A stretch of DNA of 38,423 nt, from positions 1 through 38,423 of IMG/VR virus record IMGVR_UViG_3300047560_000427; one strand, given 5' to 3'. A program made the translations under genes and the position numbers. Source of the DNA: a virus. Position 1 is the stretch's first letter. The number at the start of each line of letters is the position of its first letter. The notes below the pieces were generated by a model, which searched no databases, had not been told where the DNA came from, and worked only from the letters and a program-made list of their open reading frames with translations. Positions 11,832-20,424 of the stretch are shown here, piece by piece.

Positions 11832-12497
11832 GGCAAGGCACTTTTCGTATCTTGCTTTACGGTCTGCGATACCAATCAAGCCTCCGTTGATTCGCTTTGT
11901 CAGACCTTCAATGTCTCCAGCATCTGCAAACTGATCGCACTTGTTTGCCGACCAAAACCATGCGCCTGATAGAGCAGCAGCTTCAGGTTGAAGCAATAAG
12001 TCAGGTTCAGCAACAATGTCAATCCCCAAAGCTTTGCCGCAGCGTGTGTAGTTGTCCTTGCCTGTCAACTGCTTCAAACCACGCCCACGGTACTTCCAGC
12101 CTTCACCAGACTCGATAGTGCCGTTGCCCATACGGTTGCTGTAAACAGTATTGGCGATGGCTTCAGGCTTCTTTTCTAGGGCTAAAGCAAATGCATTAGG
12201 AATGTTCTTTCCTTGTGCGTCTTTTTTTGCTCTAGTCTTTCCTGGCTTATTGGGATCAGGTTCTTGAACTGCAAATCTTTTATCCCAGCAAGCAGCCATC
12301 GTAGTCGCCCGGTAGTTCAGGTTCTCTTCCAGCATAGTGAATCCACCAGACTCGTGAGCACACTGAGACAAGAATCCGGCAATACGTTGTTTGGTATTGA
12401 TCTGGAATTTGTCAGCAGCTACACGAATAGCTGGCAACCACTTCTCAGCTACATCTGGCTTCACGCCAGCAGCAATGATGTTTTCCAGGGTGATCAT
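11820..12497 (-). CDS. Endolysin, glycoside hydrolase family 19
   Basis: AHESGGF at 47-53 supplies the catalytic Glu49, and KYRGRGLKQLTG (135-146) is the signature substrate-cleft motif of GH19 chitinase-like lysozymes. The 225-aa length fits a one-domain phage enzyme. It cleaves peptidoglycan glycan strands at the end of infection. There is no signal peptide, so it depends on the neighbouring holin. Its ATG overlaps the holin-like gene as ATGA. It is the last gene of the leftward late operon. Confidence 0.9.
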   Translation of the reverse strand: MITLENIIAAGVKPDVAEKWLPAIRVAADKFQINTKQRIAGFLSQCAHESGGFTMLEENLNYRATTMAACWDKRFAVQEPDPNKPGKTRAKKDAQGKNIPNAFALALEKKPEAIANTVYSNRMGNGTIESGEGWKYRGRGLKQLTGKDNYTRCGKALGIDIVAEPDLLLQPEAAALSGAWFWSANKCDQFADAGDIEGLTKRINGGLIGIADRKARYEKCLASMN

Positions 12498-12973
12498 TTA
12501 GCCTCACCTTTCTTGTCTTCAGTATGAACAGCACCGTAGAAGAAACGGATCACAGCAGTCACAGCCTGAGAGATCAAGAAGCCTAAGACAATGTTCACAA
12601 AGTCACGGTTACGGTTCTCGACAGGAAAGAAAGAAACAGCAAAGAAATAACCAAAAGAAACAACAACCAAGAACCAAGCCATCTGGTAATTGAATCGACG
12701 TACCACCCAATCATTGGACTGCATAGCAATCAACTGCATATCAGTAGCTCGTTGGGCAGATTTCTCGTCTAACTCAGCCATGAACTCTTGATGTTTCATA
12801 GCTTCAGCAGAAAGTTGTTTGTTGTACTCTGGGGTCGCTTGACCTTCAGGCTTGAGTTCCATTCCTAGTTTCTCCTGAACAGCATCTACACCTTTTTCAA
12901 TGACTTGATCAGCAACTTTATGCATACCGTTATCAATGAGGTTGGCAACAATTGAGGCTACGATAGGTAACAT
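12494..12973 (-). CDS. Holin-like membrane protein, 159 aa
   Basis: An amphipathic N-terminal half (MLPIVASIVANLIDNGMHKV...) precedes two hydrophobic spans at about 97-115 (MAWFLVVVSFGYFFAVSFF) and 125-145, then a charged tail. This resembles 3TM-type phage/GTA holins and lies directly before the endolysin with an ATGA overlap. It probably forms the membrane lesion releasing the endolysin. Assignment rests on topology and position. Confidence 0.65.
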   Translation of the reverse strand: MLPIVASIVANLIDNGMHKVADQVIEKGVDAVQEKLGMELKPEGQATPEYNKQLSAEAMKHQEFMAELDEKSAQRATDMQLIAMQSNDWVVRRFNYQMAWFLVVVSFGYFFAVSFFPVENRNRDFVNIVLGFLISQAVTAVIRFFYGAVHTEDKKGEAK

Positions 12974-13146
12974 TACTCTTCCTTTTCTTTCTGAGATTTA
13001 GACTTCTTTTCCATCTGTTCGACACGTTGCAAAATGATCTCTGCTTTACGTATCTGCTTATAGTTATGGGCAAGGCCAAACGAAAGGGCCATGATGCAAA
13101 AGATCAATAGCCCTACGATGCATGCCCATAGCCAGAATTCCCTCAT
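12973..13146 (-). CDS. Small membrane protein with charged helix, lysis cassette, 57 aa
   Basis: ATG 13146 to TAA 12973. One N-terminal span (about 4-25, WLWACIVGLLIFCIMALSFG) is followed by a Lys/Glu coiled helix. That layout fits a short inner-membrane spanin-like protein or an antiholin. It overlaps the 245-aa gene as ATGA and the holin-like gene as TAATG, so it is clearly part of the lysis block. Confidence 0.6.
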   Translation of the reverse strand: MREFWLWACIVGLLIFCIMALSFGLAHNYKQIRKAEIILQRVEQMEKKSKSQKEKEE

Positions 13147-13880
13147 AGAGTGAAATACAGTCCAGCTGCTTCCAGTATCCCGAACAGAATTGCCACTAGG
13201 TACATTCCTTTGTAGACCAGAATCTTTTTGCGGTGTTCTCGTTGCGATGCTTCGTCCCTCGCCTTCTTCAATTTGACTTGACGATCGAACTCTTGCTCCT
13301 CAAGAATCTCATCATAGGTACGCAAAAATTTCTTGTACAAATCACCAAGGCCAAGCTTCTCAGGTGTCTCGTAAATCATCGCGTGACTTACTTGGTTCTG
13401 TAGCTGGGCCATTTGCCATTCCATCTCTATGCGATCAATCGCACTATCGGCAACCTTCTCTGTTGTAAGAGATTGTTGTTCAAGTTCCCGGCAGTGTGCT
13501 TTTAATTGTCTGATTGCTTCAAAGTAAACCTTTAAATGTTCACAGATCTCGTGTACTTGTCTGGCTTGAAATTCTTCGTAGGTAAGTTCTGGTTCTGGTT
13601 CTTTACGAAGTTTCTTACTGGGTTTGGATACCTGGGTTTGAACTGCTTCTGCTTTAGGCGCTCCAACATCAGTCTTCTTGTCTCGTGGGTTAAATAAACC
13701 AGTAATCCACCCCCACAGTCCTGTAACCTCTTTGTAGATTGCCTTGGCATCACCTATGGCTTTTTCAGTGTTCTTTTTAAATTTGTCAATCTCAGCCCGG
13801 CCTTCTGACAAAAACTGACAGCCTTTGCTGATAGCAGCAGCCGCACTCTGTGCCATAAGGAACAGGCTGATCGGGTCCAC
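13143..13880 (-). CDS. Coiled-coil protein with C-terminal membrane anchor, 245 aa
   Basis: Starts at a GTG (MDPISLFLMAQSAAAA), has a Lys/Pro linker near 70-100, a long helical region with heptads (100-215), and a final hydrophobic span (YLVAILFGILEAAGLYFTL). I do not recognise the family. Lying between two small membrane proteins in the lysis region, it could be an accessory lysis factor or a membrane-contacting ejection protein. The GTG start is unusual here. Confidence 0.55.
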   Translation of the reverse strand: MDPISLFLMAQSAAAAISKGCQFLSEGRAEIDKFKKNTEKAIGDAKAIYKEVTGLWGWITGLFNPRDKKTDVGAPKAEAVQTQVSKPSKKLRKEPEPELTYEEFQARQVHEICEHLKVYFEAIRQLKAHCRELEQQSLTTEKVADSAIDRIEMEWQMAQLQNQVSHAMIYETPEKLGLGDLYKKFLRTYDEILEEQEFDRQVKLKKARDEASQREHRKKILVYKGMYLVAILFGILEAAGLYFTL

Positions 13881-13881
13881 A

Positions 13882-14103
13882 TCACTTTTTCCAGTTAGAC
13901 CACATCAACGTAGTAGCAGCCCACGCCCCTGCAATCCAAAGAAGAGGTTTGGCAATCTTGGCAATCCAACCAAGAACAGTAAAAGCTCCTTGGACAGCAT
14001 TGAACCCGTCAACAATGTCTTTGGTGTTCTTATCTATGGCGTCTACCTTGCCTTCAACAGCAACTAGACGTTCATAGATTTGTTCGTGTGTTACGTTATC
14101 CAT
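13882..14103 (-). CDS. XhlA/holin-like small membrane protein, 73 aa
   Basis: A helical N-terminal part (THEQIYERLVAVEGKVDAID) precedes one hydrophobic segment (about 40-67, containing WIAKIAKPLLWIAGAWAATT) and a basic end. The layout recalls XhlA-type proteins that help holins. It begins the lysis block, just after the structural genes. The holin role could lie here or with the 159-aa protein. Confidence 0.55.
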   Translation of the reverse strand: MDNVTHEQIYERLVAVEGKVDAIDKNTKDIVDGFNAVQGAFTVLGWIAKIAKPLLWIAGAWAATTLMWSNWKK

Positions 14104-14105
14104 GA

Positions 14106-15251
14106 TTATTTCGGTGGTGGAACTGAACGATAGGGACTACCAAGCTTTTGAGCTTCTTTAAACTTCTGAGCGATCAAAGATTCTTCTTGGGCTTTTGGAA
14201 TGCCAGCCTCACGAGACTGAGCAAATGGGAGAACAGCAAAGTCAGTAGCAATATCAGTCATTGCACCAAAGTCTTTACGTTGTGCAGCTTCTGCAAAACC
14301 TGGGATAGCAGCAAGTGCAGCAATACCACCAGCCCCCTTCATTACCTTTTTCATGTCATGTGTAAGGTTAACTTTAGGTCCAGCGATTTCTTGTTTACGC
14401 CAAGCTTTAATGGCATCGTTTGCTTCTTTGCTTAAACCACCACCTTGGCCTTTTTCATAGGCAGGTGTATATCCAAGAATTTCACCTACTTTTTTATAAG
14501 CAGTTTCACCTTCTGGACCGCCACCATATTGACTAATTAAGTAACGCTTCATACTGGCTTGTTCTTTTGTCAAACCAGATTCATCAATTTTTGGAGCTAC
14601 TGGTTTTTTTCCAGTTTTAGGAGGCGCTTTACCTACAGTAGCTTCAACATCAGCAGCAGCTTTACCAGCCTCTACATTGCCAAGAATGGTTGCTTCTTGT
14701 GGAGAAATGCCACCACCAGATTTACCTGTCTTAATCTTGCCTTCAGAAACAATTTGCTGTGTAGCTTGTTCAGCAGTAGGAATAGTTGGTTTTTCACCAA
14801 TATTCTGTTCAACAACATCAAGAGTTGGCTCAATCCGTCCATCTGGTTGACGAACACTTGTATCCATTTGAGGTTCAACTTTGATAATAGAACGCTCTTT
14901 TAATTTTGATGGCTTTTCTTGTTTTTCTCCACCAAAGAAATGACTTGCCAAAGAAGCAGCACCCAACGCACCAACAGCATATTTCAGCCAAGGCATGCTT
15001 GTATCTAATGCATCAACAACTGAAGGTGATTCTTGTTTAAGCTTTCCGTATCCAGAAGATACTTGGCTTGACATGCCACCAAGATCCACAGGAGCAGCTA
15101 TAGGCTGCGCAACAGGAGCAGTACTAGATTGCGTTACAGGCGGCATTTCTTGCTGCGTAACAGTTCTAGTTGGAGTTTTGATAGCAGGTTGTGCAGCAGC
15201 CTGTAAAGACTGCATGTGAGCTAATTCTTCTGGTGAATAATCTGCTGCCAT
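14106..15251 (-). CDS. Putative virion/ejection protein, 381 aa
   Basis: A Pro/Gln/Thr-rich first quarter is followed by a hydrophobic patch (WLKYAVGALGAASLASHFFG, about 88-107), a Lys/Gly/Ala-rich middle, and a second hydrophobic patch (GAGGIAALAAIPGFAEAA). Flexible proteins with amphipathic patches at this position in short-tailed phages are usually internal virion proteins ejected with DNA. No enzyme motif seen; assigned by position and composition. Confidence 0.5.
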   Translation of the reverse strand: MAADYSPEELAHMQSLQAAAQPAIKTPTRTVTQQEMPPVTQSSTAPVAQPIAAPVDLGGMSSQVSSGYGKLKQESPSVVDALDTSMPWLKYAVGALGAASLASHFFGGEKQEKPSKLKERSIIKVEPQMDTSVRQPDGRIEPTLDVVEQNIGEKPTIPTAEQATQQIVSEGKIKTGKSGGGISPQEATILGNVEAGKAAADVEATVGKAPPKTGKKPVAPKIDESGLTKEQASMKRYLISQYGGGPEGETAYKKVGEILGYTPAYEKGQGGGLSKEANDAIKAWRKQEIAGPKVNLTHDMKKVMKGAGGIAALAAIPGFAEAAQRKDFGAMTDIATDFAVLPFAQSREAGIPKAQEESLIAQKFKEAQKLGSPYRSVPPPK

Positions 15252-15253
15252 AA

Positions 15254-16657
15254 TTAATCCTCGTGAGCTTCAATCTTGCCAGATTTGCGATAAATTAGAT
15301 CACCCTTTTTTACAGGTTCTCCACGACCAGTCATCTTATAGATGCGATCTTTGGCATAGTTAACAGCGCCTTTAGCCATATCAGAATCTTTGAAACGATC
15401 AAAAATTTCTTGAGTAGAAATGACTTTGCCAGTTGTTGCCATTTCTTTTTGCGCTCTGTACAACTCATTGTTGTAAGAAGCAATCAAAGCATTGTTGGCT
15501 TGTTGTGAATAACGGTTTTCAAGCAATGTATCAACACCACTTGTAAATACATCAGAGGGAGCAATCTTTCTCCAGCCTGGAGGTTGTGCATCTTCTGGGA
15601 TATTTTGATTAGACAAGTTGTTAGCTTGGTTTAAATCAACTAAACGCATGAATTCGCTAAACTCTTGAGGACTCTTAATTGAACCCAAAGAAGCTTGCAT
15701 GATTGCATTTTGCAAAGTTTGCTGTTCTTGAATTGTGTTTTCACGAGCACGTGCTTCAGTATTGGCTTGAGAAGCACCAACAGATGCCTGTTGACCAGCG
15801 CTAATGTTTGCACCAAGCCCACCAGGAATTGAAGCACCACCAACACCACCACCAATTTGTGTTTGATCACCCAGACCAACACGACCACCAGCTTCAGAAG
15901 CTTTACGAAGATTTTCGCTGTTTGTTCGATAGCGATTTGCATAACCCATCAACACCTGACGTTGTGCAGGGTCCATGTTTGACATGGTATTGACGACATG
16001 TTTCAGCTTTAAAGCTAAACCAATTTCTTGATCAATATTTTTGTTTGATGCGCTACCTTCATTAGCAGCAGCCATAGCTTTGGTACGAGAAGCAATAAGT
16101 TGACTTTCAAAGCCTTTATTAGCATTGACAATTGCACTTTGAGCAGATTGCCAAGTAGCATTACGTTCTGCACGTTGATCCGATTCGGTGGTTACTCCAC
16201 CACGTGCAAACAATTCTTTCTTTTGCGAATCAGACAAAGGTTTGCCAGTTGTCCAATCTTTGTAATCAGTAGTCTTGCCGCGCTCAGATACACCAACCCA
16301 AACAGGATTGCCATTTACATCACGGCCTTCTTCATATTTAACACCACCACCGTTGTACCATTTGTATGCTTCACCAACACGACCCTGAAGCAAACTAATC
16401 ATCATCTTGCCAACTTGCATTGAACGATTAGGATCTTCTGCTTCGCTTTCTTTGGCACGTGTATTGATAATGTCAGCAGTCTTTTTATTACCCTCTGTCG
16501 TAGGTGCAATGATATTCTGAACAATGTGTTTAAAGTTCGGATCGTAATCAAGCTGAACACCAGCAACACCACTTTCAGCGCCAGCGGCTGGAGGGATGAT
16601 GCCTGTTTGAATAACAGGAGCTTGGTTTTCCGAAGGTGGAGCGATTGATTGATCCAT
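15254..16657 (-). CDS. Putative internal virion (ejection) protein, 467 aa
   Basis: Begins with a disordered Pro/Gly/Ala stretch, then a region with YKWYNGGGVKYEEGRDVNGN, a long helical Ala/Gln/Asn-rich middle, and a basic C-terminus (DLIYRKSGKIEAHED). Composition and location between the Ala-rich proteins and the lysis block fit a DNA-ejection component. No lytic transglycosylase motif was found. Two bases separate it from the next gene. Confidence 0.5.
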   Translation of the reverse strand: MDQSIAPPSENQAPVIQTGIIPPAAGAESGVAGVQLDYDPNFKHIVQNIIAPTTEGNKKTADIINTRAKESEAEDPNRSMQVGKMMISLLQGRVGEAYKWYNGGGVKYEEGRDVNGNPVWVGVSERGKTTDYKDWTTGKPLSDSQKKELFARGGVTTESDQRAERNATWQSAQSAIVNANKGFESQLIASRTKAMAAANEGSASNKNIDQEIGLALKLKHVVNTMSNMDPAQRQVLMGYANRYRTNSENLRKASEAGGRVGLGDQTQIGGGVGGASIPGGLGANISAGQQASVGASQANTEARARENTIQEQQTLQNAIMQASLGSIKSPQEFSEFMRLVDLNQANNLSNQNIPEDAQPPGWRKIAPSDVFTSGVDTLLENRYSQQANNALIASYNNELYRAQKEMATTGKVISTQEIFDRFKDSDMAKGAVNYAKDRIYKMTGRGEPVKKGDLIYRKSGKIEAHED

Positions 16658-16666
16658 GTTTACCTC

Positions 16667-16978
16667 TTATTCGATGTGGACTTGAAAGCCCCAATCTTGT
16701 TGCTCTTGTGCTGACTTTGTGGTTACTTGACCAGGAATTGATGGCTGACTGACTTTTTTGCCAAATGCAGAAACCTGATCTATTATTTTATTAACTGGAA
16801 CAACAGCTTGTTTAGCCTTTTGTTCAAACATCTCTCCAAATGATTCAGGAGGCGCAACACCAGGAGGCTGCGCAGCAGAAGCTGCAAATTGACCAGTCTT
16901 GCGATCTAAGCCAGCATAAGTAGCCCAATCACTATAGTTATCAGGTGCTCCATAACCAAATTGGAAAGATGATGCCAT
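16667..16978 (-). CDS. Hypothetical structural-region protein, 103 aa
   Basis: Starts MASSFQFGYGAPDNYSDWAT with an aromatic-rich segment, followed by Pro/Ala and a helical region. No recognised family. Its place among ejection-type genes suggests a virion component. Confidence 0.5.
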   Translation of the reverse strand: MASSFQFGYGAPDNYSDWATYAGLDRKTGQFAASAAQPPGVAPPESFGEMFEQKAKQAVVPVNKIIDQVSAFGKKVSQPSIPGQVTTKSAQEQQDWGFQVHIE

Positions 16979-16987
16979 TTTGATTCC

Positions 16988-17701
16988 TTAGCTTAATTTA
17001 AAGCCCATGCCCTTGCCAGAAGTTGTCTGACCTTGAGTGCCAGAAAAATTCGGAGTTGTAGTACCTTGAGGTGTTCCATAGATGATCGAAGCATATTTAG
17101 CCAACACATCTTGAGGTGTTTGAGCCAGTCCAACTCGACCAGCAGCAGCAGTTTGAGCGCCTGTAAGACCAGTTTGACCAGCACCAAGTAATGCTTGAGC
17201 AGCAGCAGCTTTATTAGCTTGAACTTGAGCTTGTGCTCCAGCAGCAGCAGTCGCTTGACGTTGAGCATTCAAACTAGCCAAGTTCTTATCAGCCAAAGCC
17301 ATACGAGAAGAACCCAAGCCACCAGCAGCACCGTACATTGCATTCTGACCAACTTGCGATTCACGAGCAGATTCACGACCAGCTTGCAAAGCAGCGTTAA
17401 CTTGACCTTGTTCATATTGAGGATCAAACAAAGAAGCCAAACCAGCCATGCCAGTCAATGTGCCAGCAGTTCCAGCAGCCTCTTGCAAAGCACCAGTTCG
17501 ACCAGCAACATTCATTGCTGTATTGGCTGCTTCAGTAGCAACAGGATTTACTTGACCATAAACATCACCAGCTTGACCAACAGTTTTTTGGTAAGCAGGG
17601 AACGCAGTACCCGTCAAAAACCCTGTTTGGGCTTTTAATAGGTCTTTTTGTTCTTGAGTTGTAACCGCTTGTTGGCTACCAGAGGATTTACCGCCACCCA
17701 T
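16988..17701 (-). CDS. Ala/Gly/Gln-rich internal virion protein, 237 aa
   Basis: Starts MGGGKSSGSQQAVTTQEQKD, a start I associate with short-tailed-phage ejection proteins, then long Ala/Gln helices with GGLGSSRMAL (the small-residue LGSSR turn seen in that group). The ending SGKGMGFKLS is basic. It probably assembles inside the capsid and helps DNA cross the envelope. Its alpha-helical, low-complexity composition differs from the fibres upstream. Confidence 0.6.
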   Translation of the reverse strand: MGGGKSSGSQQAVTTQEQKDLLKAQTGFLTGTAFPAYQKTVGQAGDVYGQVNPVATEAANTAMNVAGRTGALQEAAGTAGTLTGMAGLASLFDPQYEQGQVNAALQAGRESARESQVGQNAMYGAAGGLGSSRMALADKNLASLNAQRQATAAAGAQAQVQANKAAAAQALLGAGQTGLTGAQTAAAGRVGLAQTPQDVLAKYASIIYGTPQGTTTPNFSGTQGQTTSGKGMGFKLS

Positions 17702-17703
17702 AA

Positions 17704-18012
17704 TTAACCACCTTTCCCTTTGCCGTGTTGTACAGGCTGTATTTGTGCATTATCCCACTGTCCGACAGTATTTGGATATTGGTTTGGCTGACCTATCCTT
17801 GGCTGTCCAGAATTAGCATTATGTTGATAATTCCCACCCTTACCCATAGGTTGTGGAGCTTGTGGAAAATAACCATTGTTTATGCCATCTAGTGGCTGAG
17901 GAGAACTAGAAATTGCTGGCAATGGTTGAGAAGGAGTTTGATCTCCAGGACCACCTTTGCCTTGAGGTTGGCTGGCTTGAGGTTGTTGTACTTGCGCTGA
18001 AAATCCACCCAT
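17704..18012 (-). CDS. Pro/Gln/Gly-rich protein with GKGG repeats, 102 aa
   Basis: Strongly biased composition with QGKGG, MGKGG and a final HGKGKGG, spaced 35-45 residues. It is predicted disordered, with no fold. The neighbouring 237-aa protein also begins GGGK and ends with SGKG, so the basic-glycine motif recurs. It may bind DNA or lipid in the virion; unknown. Confidence 0.5.
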   Translation of the reverse strand: MGGFSAQVQQPQASQPQGKGGPGDQTPSQPLPAISSSPQPLDGINNGYFPQAPQPMGKGGNYQHNANSGQPRIGQPNQYPNTVGQWDNAQIQPVQHGKGKGG

Positions 18013-18021
18013 GATTTATCC

Positions 18022-20424
18022 TTAAATTGTTGGCTGAAAAATATCAACCCGACCATTAAATAAACGATCAGAAACAGGAACTGAGTAACCCAAGTTACCA
18101 GACGAATCATAAAATCCTGCGTCTGAACATATAAATACTGCATAAGTGCCAGCAGCAAAATTACCATTTCTAGTCCATGACAAAGGCAAATCCAATCTAC
18201 TGATAGGAGAGCCTCCTAAAGAAGGTATAACGGCTGGAGCTTGAAGACGAATATTAAAAGTATCGCTTATTCCTGTAGCTGTTCCAGGCAAAGTTCCACC
18301 AGTAATTTTTCTGATAGAAATAGTAACAGGGGCATAAACACCTGGATATGAAGTTGTATTTGAACTAAAAATAACCTCTCCTGTTACAGTAATTTGAATA
18401 AATCCAGGTTTTGTAACTAAAAAACTGTCTAAATATCCGGTTGGAGATGTTCCACTTGGAGTTAAAGGCATTTGAATGCCTGTATTTAATCCACCATAAC
18501 TTGCACTAACAAATCCATTCAAATATACATTTGATCCATCAAATACAAAGTTTTTTGAACTATTTCCAAAAACAAAACTACCACTGCTGTATAAATGAGC
18601 GCCAGTACCAGTCATCGTAGTGCCACTAATAGCGGGAGATGAGCCGATACTTAAATCACCAGCAGTAATAGTCCCAAGGTTGGCAGCGATAGCAGACAAC
18701 TGAGATACGTTCATTTTGTCTGACGTAATCGTATTACTGACAATCAAACTGCCAGTAATATACGTAACAAACAAAGACCAACTTGTGATGTATTGATAGA
18801 CAACAGCATTGTTTGCTGAGTTGTAACTTACAGTACAAATGTCTCCAGATACTGCATAGCGCCCAAGTACAGCATAGACTTCTGATGGTGTTGGAGCAGA
18901 ACTATCGTTTGCACTTCTTGTCACTACAAAAGTAGCAGCACCATTAGTGCCATTAGTTCCGTTTGACCCGTTAGCTCCGTTATAGGCAACAGCCCTGATT
19001 GGATAAGTTGTGTCTGTCCAATCAAGTGCAGAAGTCGTTGTTGTGGCACTTACTGTCAATGGAATAGTAATAGACCAAAGATAGTTGCCAGCAGTAGTGT
19101 TTGTTGGAGGCTGTGTAGCCCATCCAGAAGGCGCTGTATATGCGCCAGTAGACCAAGTGTAGGTCGATGTAGTTGATGGCCTTGTAGGAGGCGTAGACGA
19201 TCCTGTCCAAATATAAATAGTTGGAAAGGCAGACATCACACCGTTAGCGCCAGCAGTACCAGGAGCACCGTCATACACGACAGGCATCTTGATTGATTTG
19301 CTGATTGGAGATGCAAGGTTGCTACCGTTAACAGTCAGGGTTACGTCAACACCTGTGGAAGATGATGTAGGAGTTACAACAACAGAAGCTGTAGAAGCAG
19401 TTGTTGGAGTGGCTCCAGAAATCGTCCAAGAGTATGTTGGTGAAGTTACGTTACTCAACAATGCAGTCAAAGTTGCATTAGTAGGAGTAAATGCTCCACC
19501 AGTATTTTCAACAAACGATGTGTATCCAGAAATGTCTACTGAAGAACCAACGGGGCCTGTAGAACCTGGATCAACAAACACATATTGAACTTTGGCAACA
19601 GCAGCCTGAGTAACTACGCCAAGACTATTCTTGTATCGAACAGGAACAGTAATGTAGGCAGGGTTTCCTGACATCGCTGTTGGAATAGGCCACAGGGCAT
19701 AGTCACCAGCATCTGTTGGGTTGCCAACTGTGATGTTGGTATAGGAGATGTCTCCAAAACCAGTGGTAGATGAATTACCAATACGCCATGAGTTATTTAC
19801 AAATGCTACGTTACTGTCTGTTTGTGCATCAGTAAAAGGAACAACAACGCCTTTGTCAGTAGCAAACATTACAGCATTTACGTTTGTAAACACAGGAGCT
19901 AAAGGGCTTCCAGTACGTGGAACTTGTAATGTCGATGGCGTAAAGTAAGCAAAGAATGTCTCAGCAATCACAGGAACTGTTGCTGATGTGATGACATCTA
20001 AATCAATAGATGCGCCAGTGTCTTGCAACCATCCAGCATCAGGAGCAGCAGTAGCTACAGCAAACTGAATTGCACGACCACCTGTTGTGATATACCAAAG
20101 GAATTTTGTAGAACCGAATCCACCAGTTACTTTATTCCAAATGTAATCAGTAGGGTTTGTAGATTCAGCAGCATCATTGCTATTACGAAGACCGTAATAT
20201 GCACGACCTGTCGGAGAGTTGCTGAAGTTAACAGAACCATCAAATGAATCTGCATACTTCACAGCAATGTACTGATACAAGTATCCAATAACTCCAACGG
20301 CTGGAGCAGTGATCTGACCTGTATTAGGATCAGAAGTAACACCAGCTGAGAAGTTACTCAGCAAGTAATTTACTGCTTCAGAGATCTCTGATTGAGTTGG
20401 ATCTCCATCTAAAAAGAATGGCAT
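18022..20424 (-). CDS. Large tail fibre / host-specificity protein, 800 aa
   Basis: The N-terminal 300 residues are a beta-rich adhesin-like region. There are Ig-like Thr/Ser-rich stretches, short collagen-like runs (GAPGTAGANG and NGSNGTNGTNG), and a middle segment SDKMNVSQLSAIAANLGTIT resembling the helical spacer found in J-type host-specificity proteins. The C-terminus is another beta-sandwich. A central part shares a GWATQPPTNT pattern with the two smaller fibres upstream. It probably contacts the host surface. Its ATG overlaps the propeller gene stop as TAATG. Confidence 0.7.
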   Translation of the reverse strand: MPFFLDGDPTQSEISEAVNYLLSNFSAGVTSDPNTGQITAPAVGVIGYLYQYIAVKYADSFDGSVNFSNSPTGRAYYGLRNSNDAAESTNPTDYIWNKVTGGFGSTKFLWYITTGGRAIQFAVATAAPDAGWLQDTGASIDLDVITSATVPVIAETFFAYFTPSTLQVPRTGSPLAPVFTNVNAVMFATDKGVVVPFTDAQTDSNVAFVNNSWRIGNSSTTGFGDISYTNITVGNPTDAGDYALWPIPTAMSGNPAYITVPVRYKNSLGVVTQAAVAKVQYVFVDPGSTGPVGSSVDISGYTSFVENTGGAFTPTNATLTALLSNVTSPTYSWTISGATPTTASTASVVVTPTSSSTGVDVTLTVNGSNLASPISKSIKMPVVYDGAPGTAGANGVMSAFPTIYIWTGSSTPPTRPSTTSTYTWSTGAYTAPSGWATQPPTNTTAGNYLWSITIPLTVSATTTTSALDWTDTTYPIRAVAYNGANGSNGTNGTNGAATFVVTRSANDSSAPTPSEVYAVLGRYAVSGDICTVSYNSANNAVVYQYITSWSLFVTYITGSLIVSNTITSDKMNVSQLSAIAANLGTITAGDLSIGSSPAISGTTMTGTGAHLYSSGSFVFGNSSKNFVFDGSNVYLNGFVSASYGGLNTGIQMPLTPSGTSPTGYLDSFLVTKPGFIQITVTGEVIFSSNTTSYPGVYAPVTISIRKITGGTLPGTATGISDTFNIRLQAPAVIPSLGGSPISRLDLPLSWTRNGNFAAGTYAVFICSDAGFYDSSGNLGYSVPVSDRLFNGRVDIFQPTI

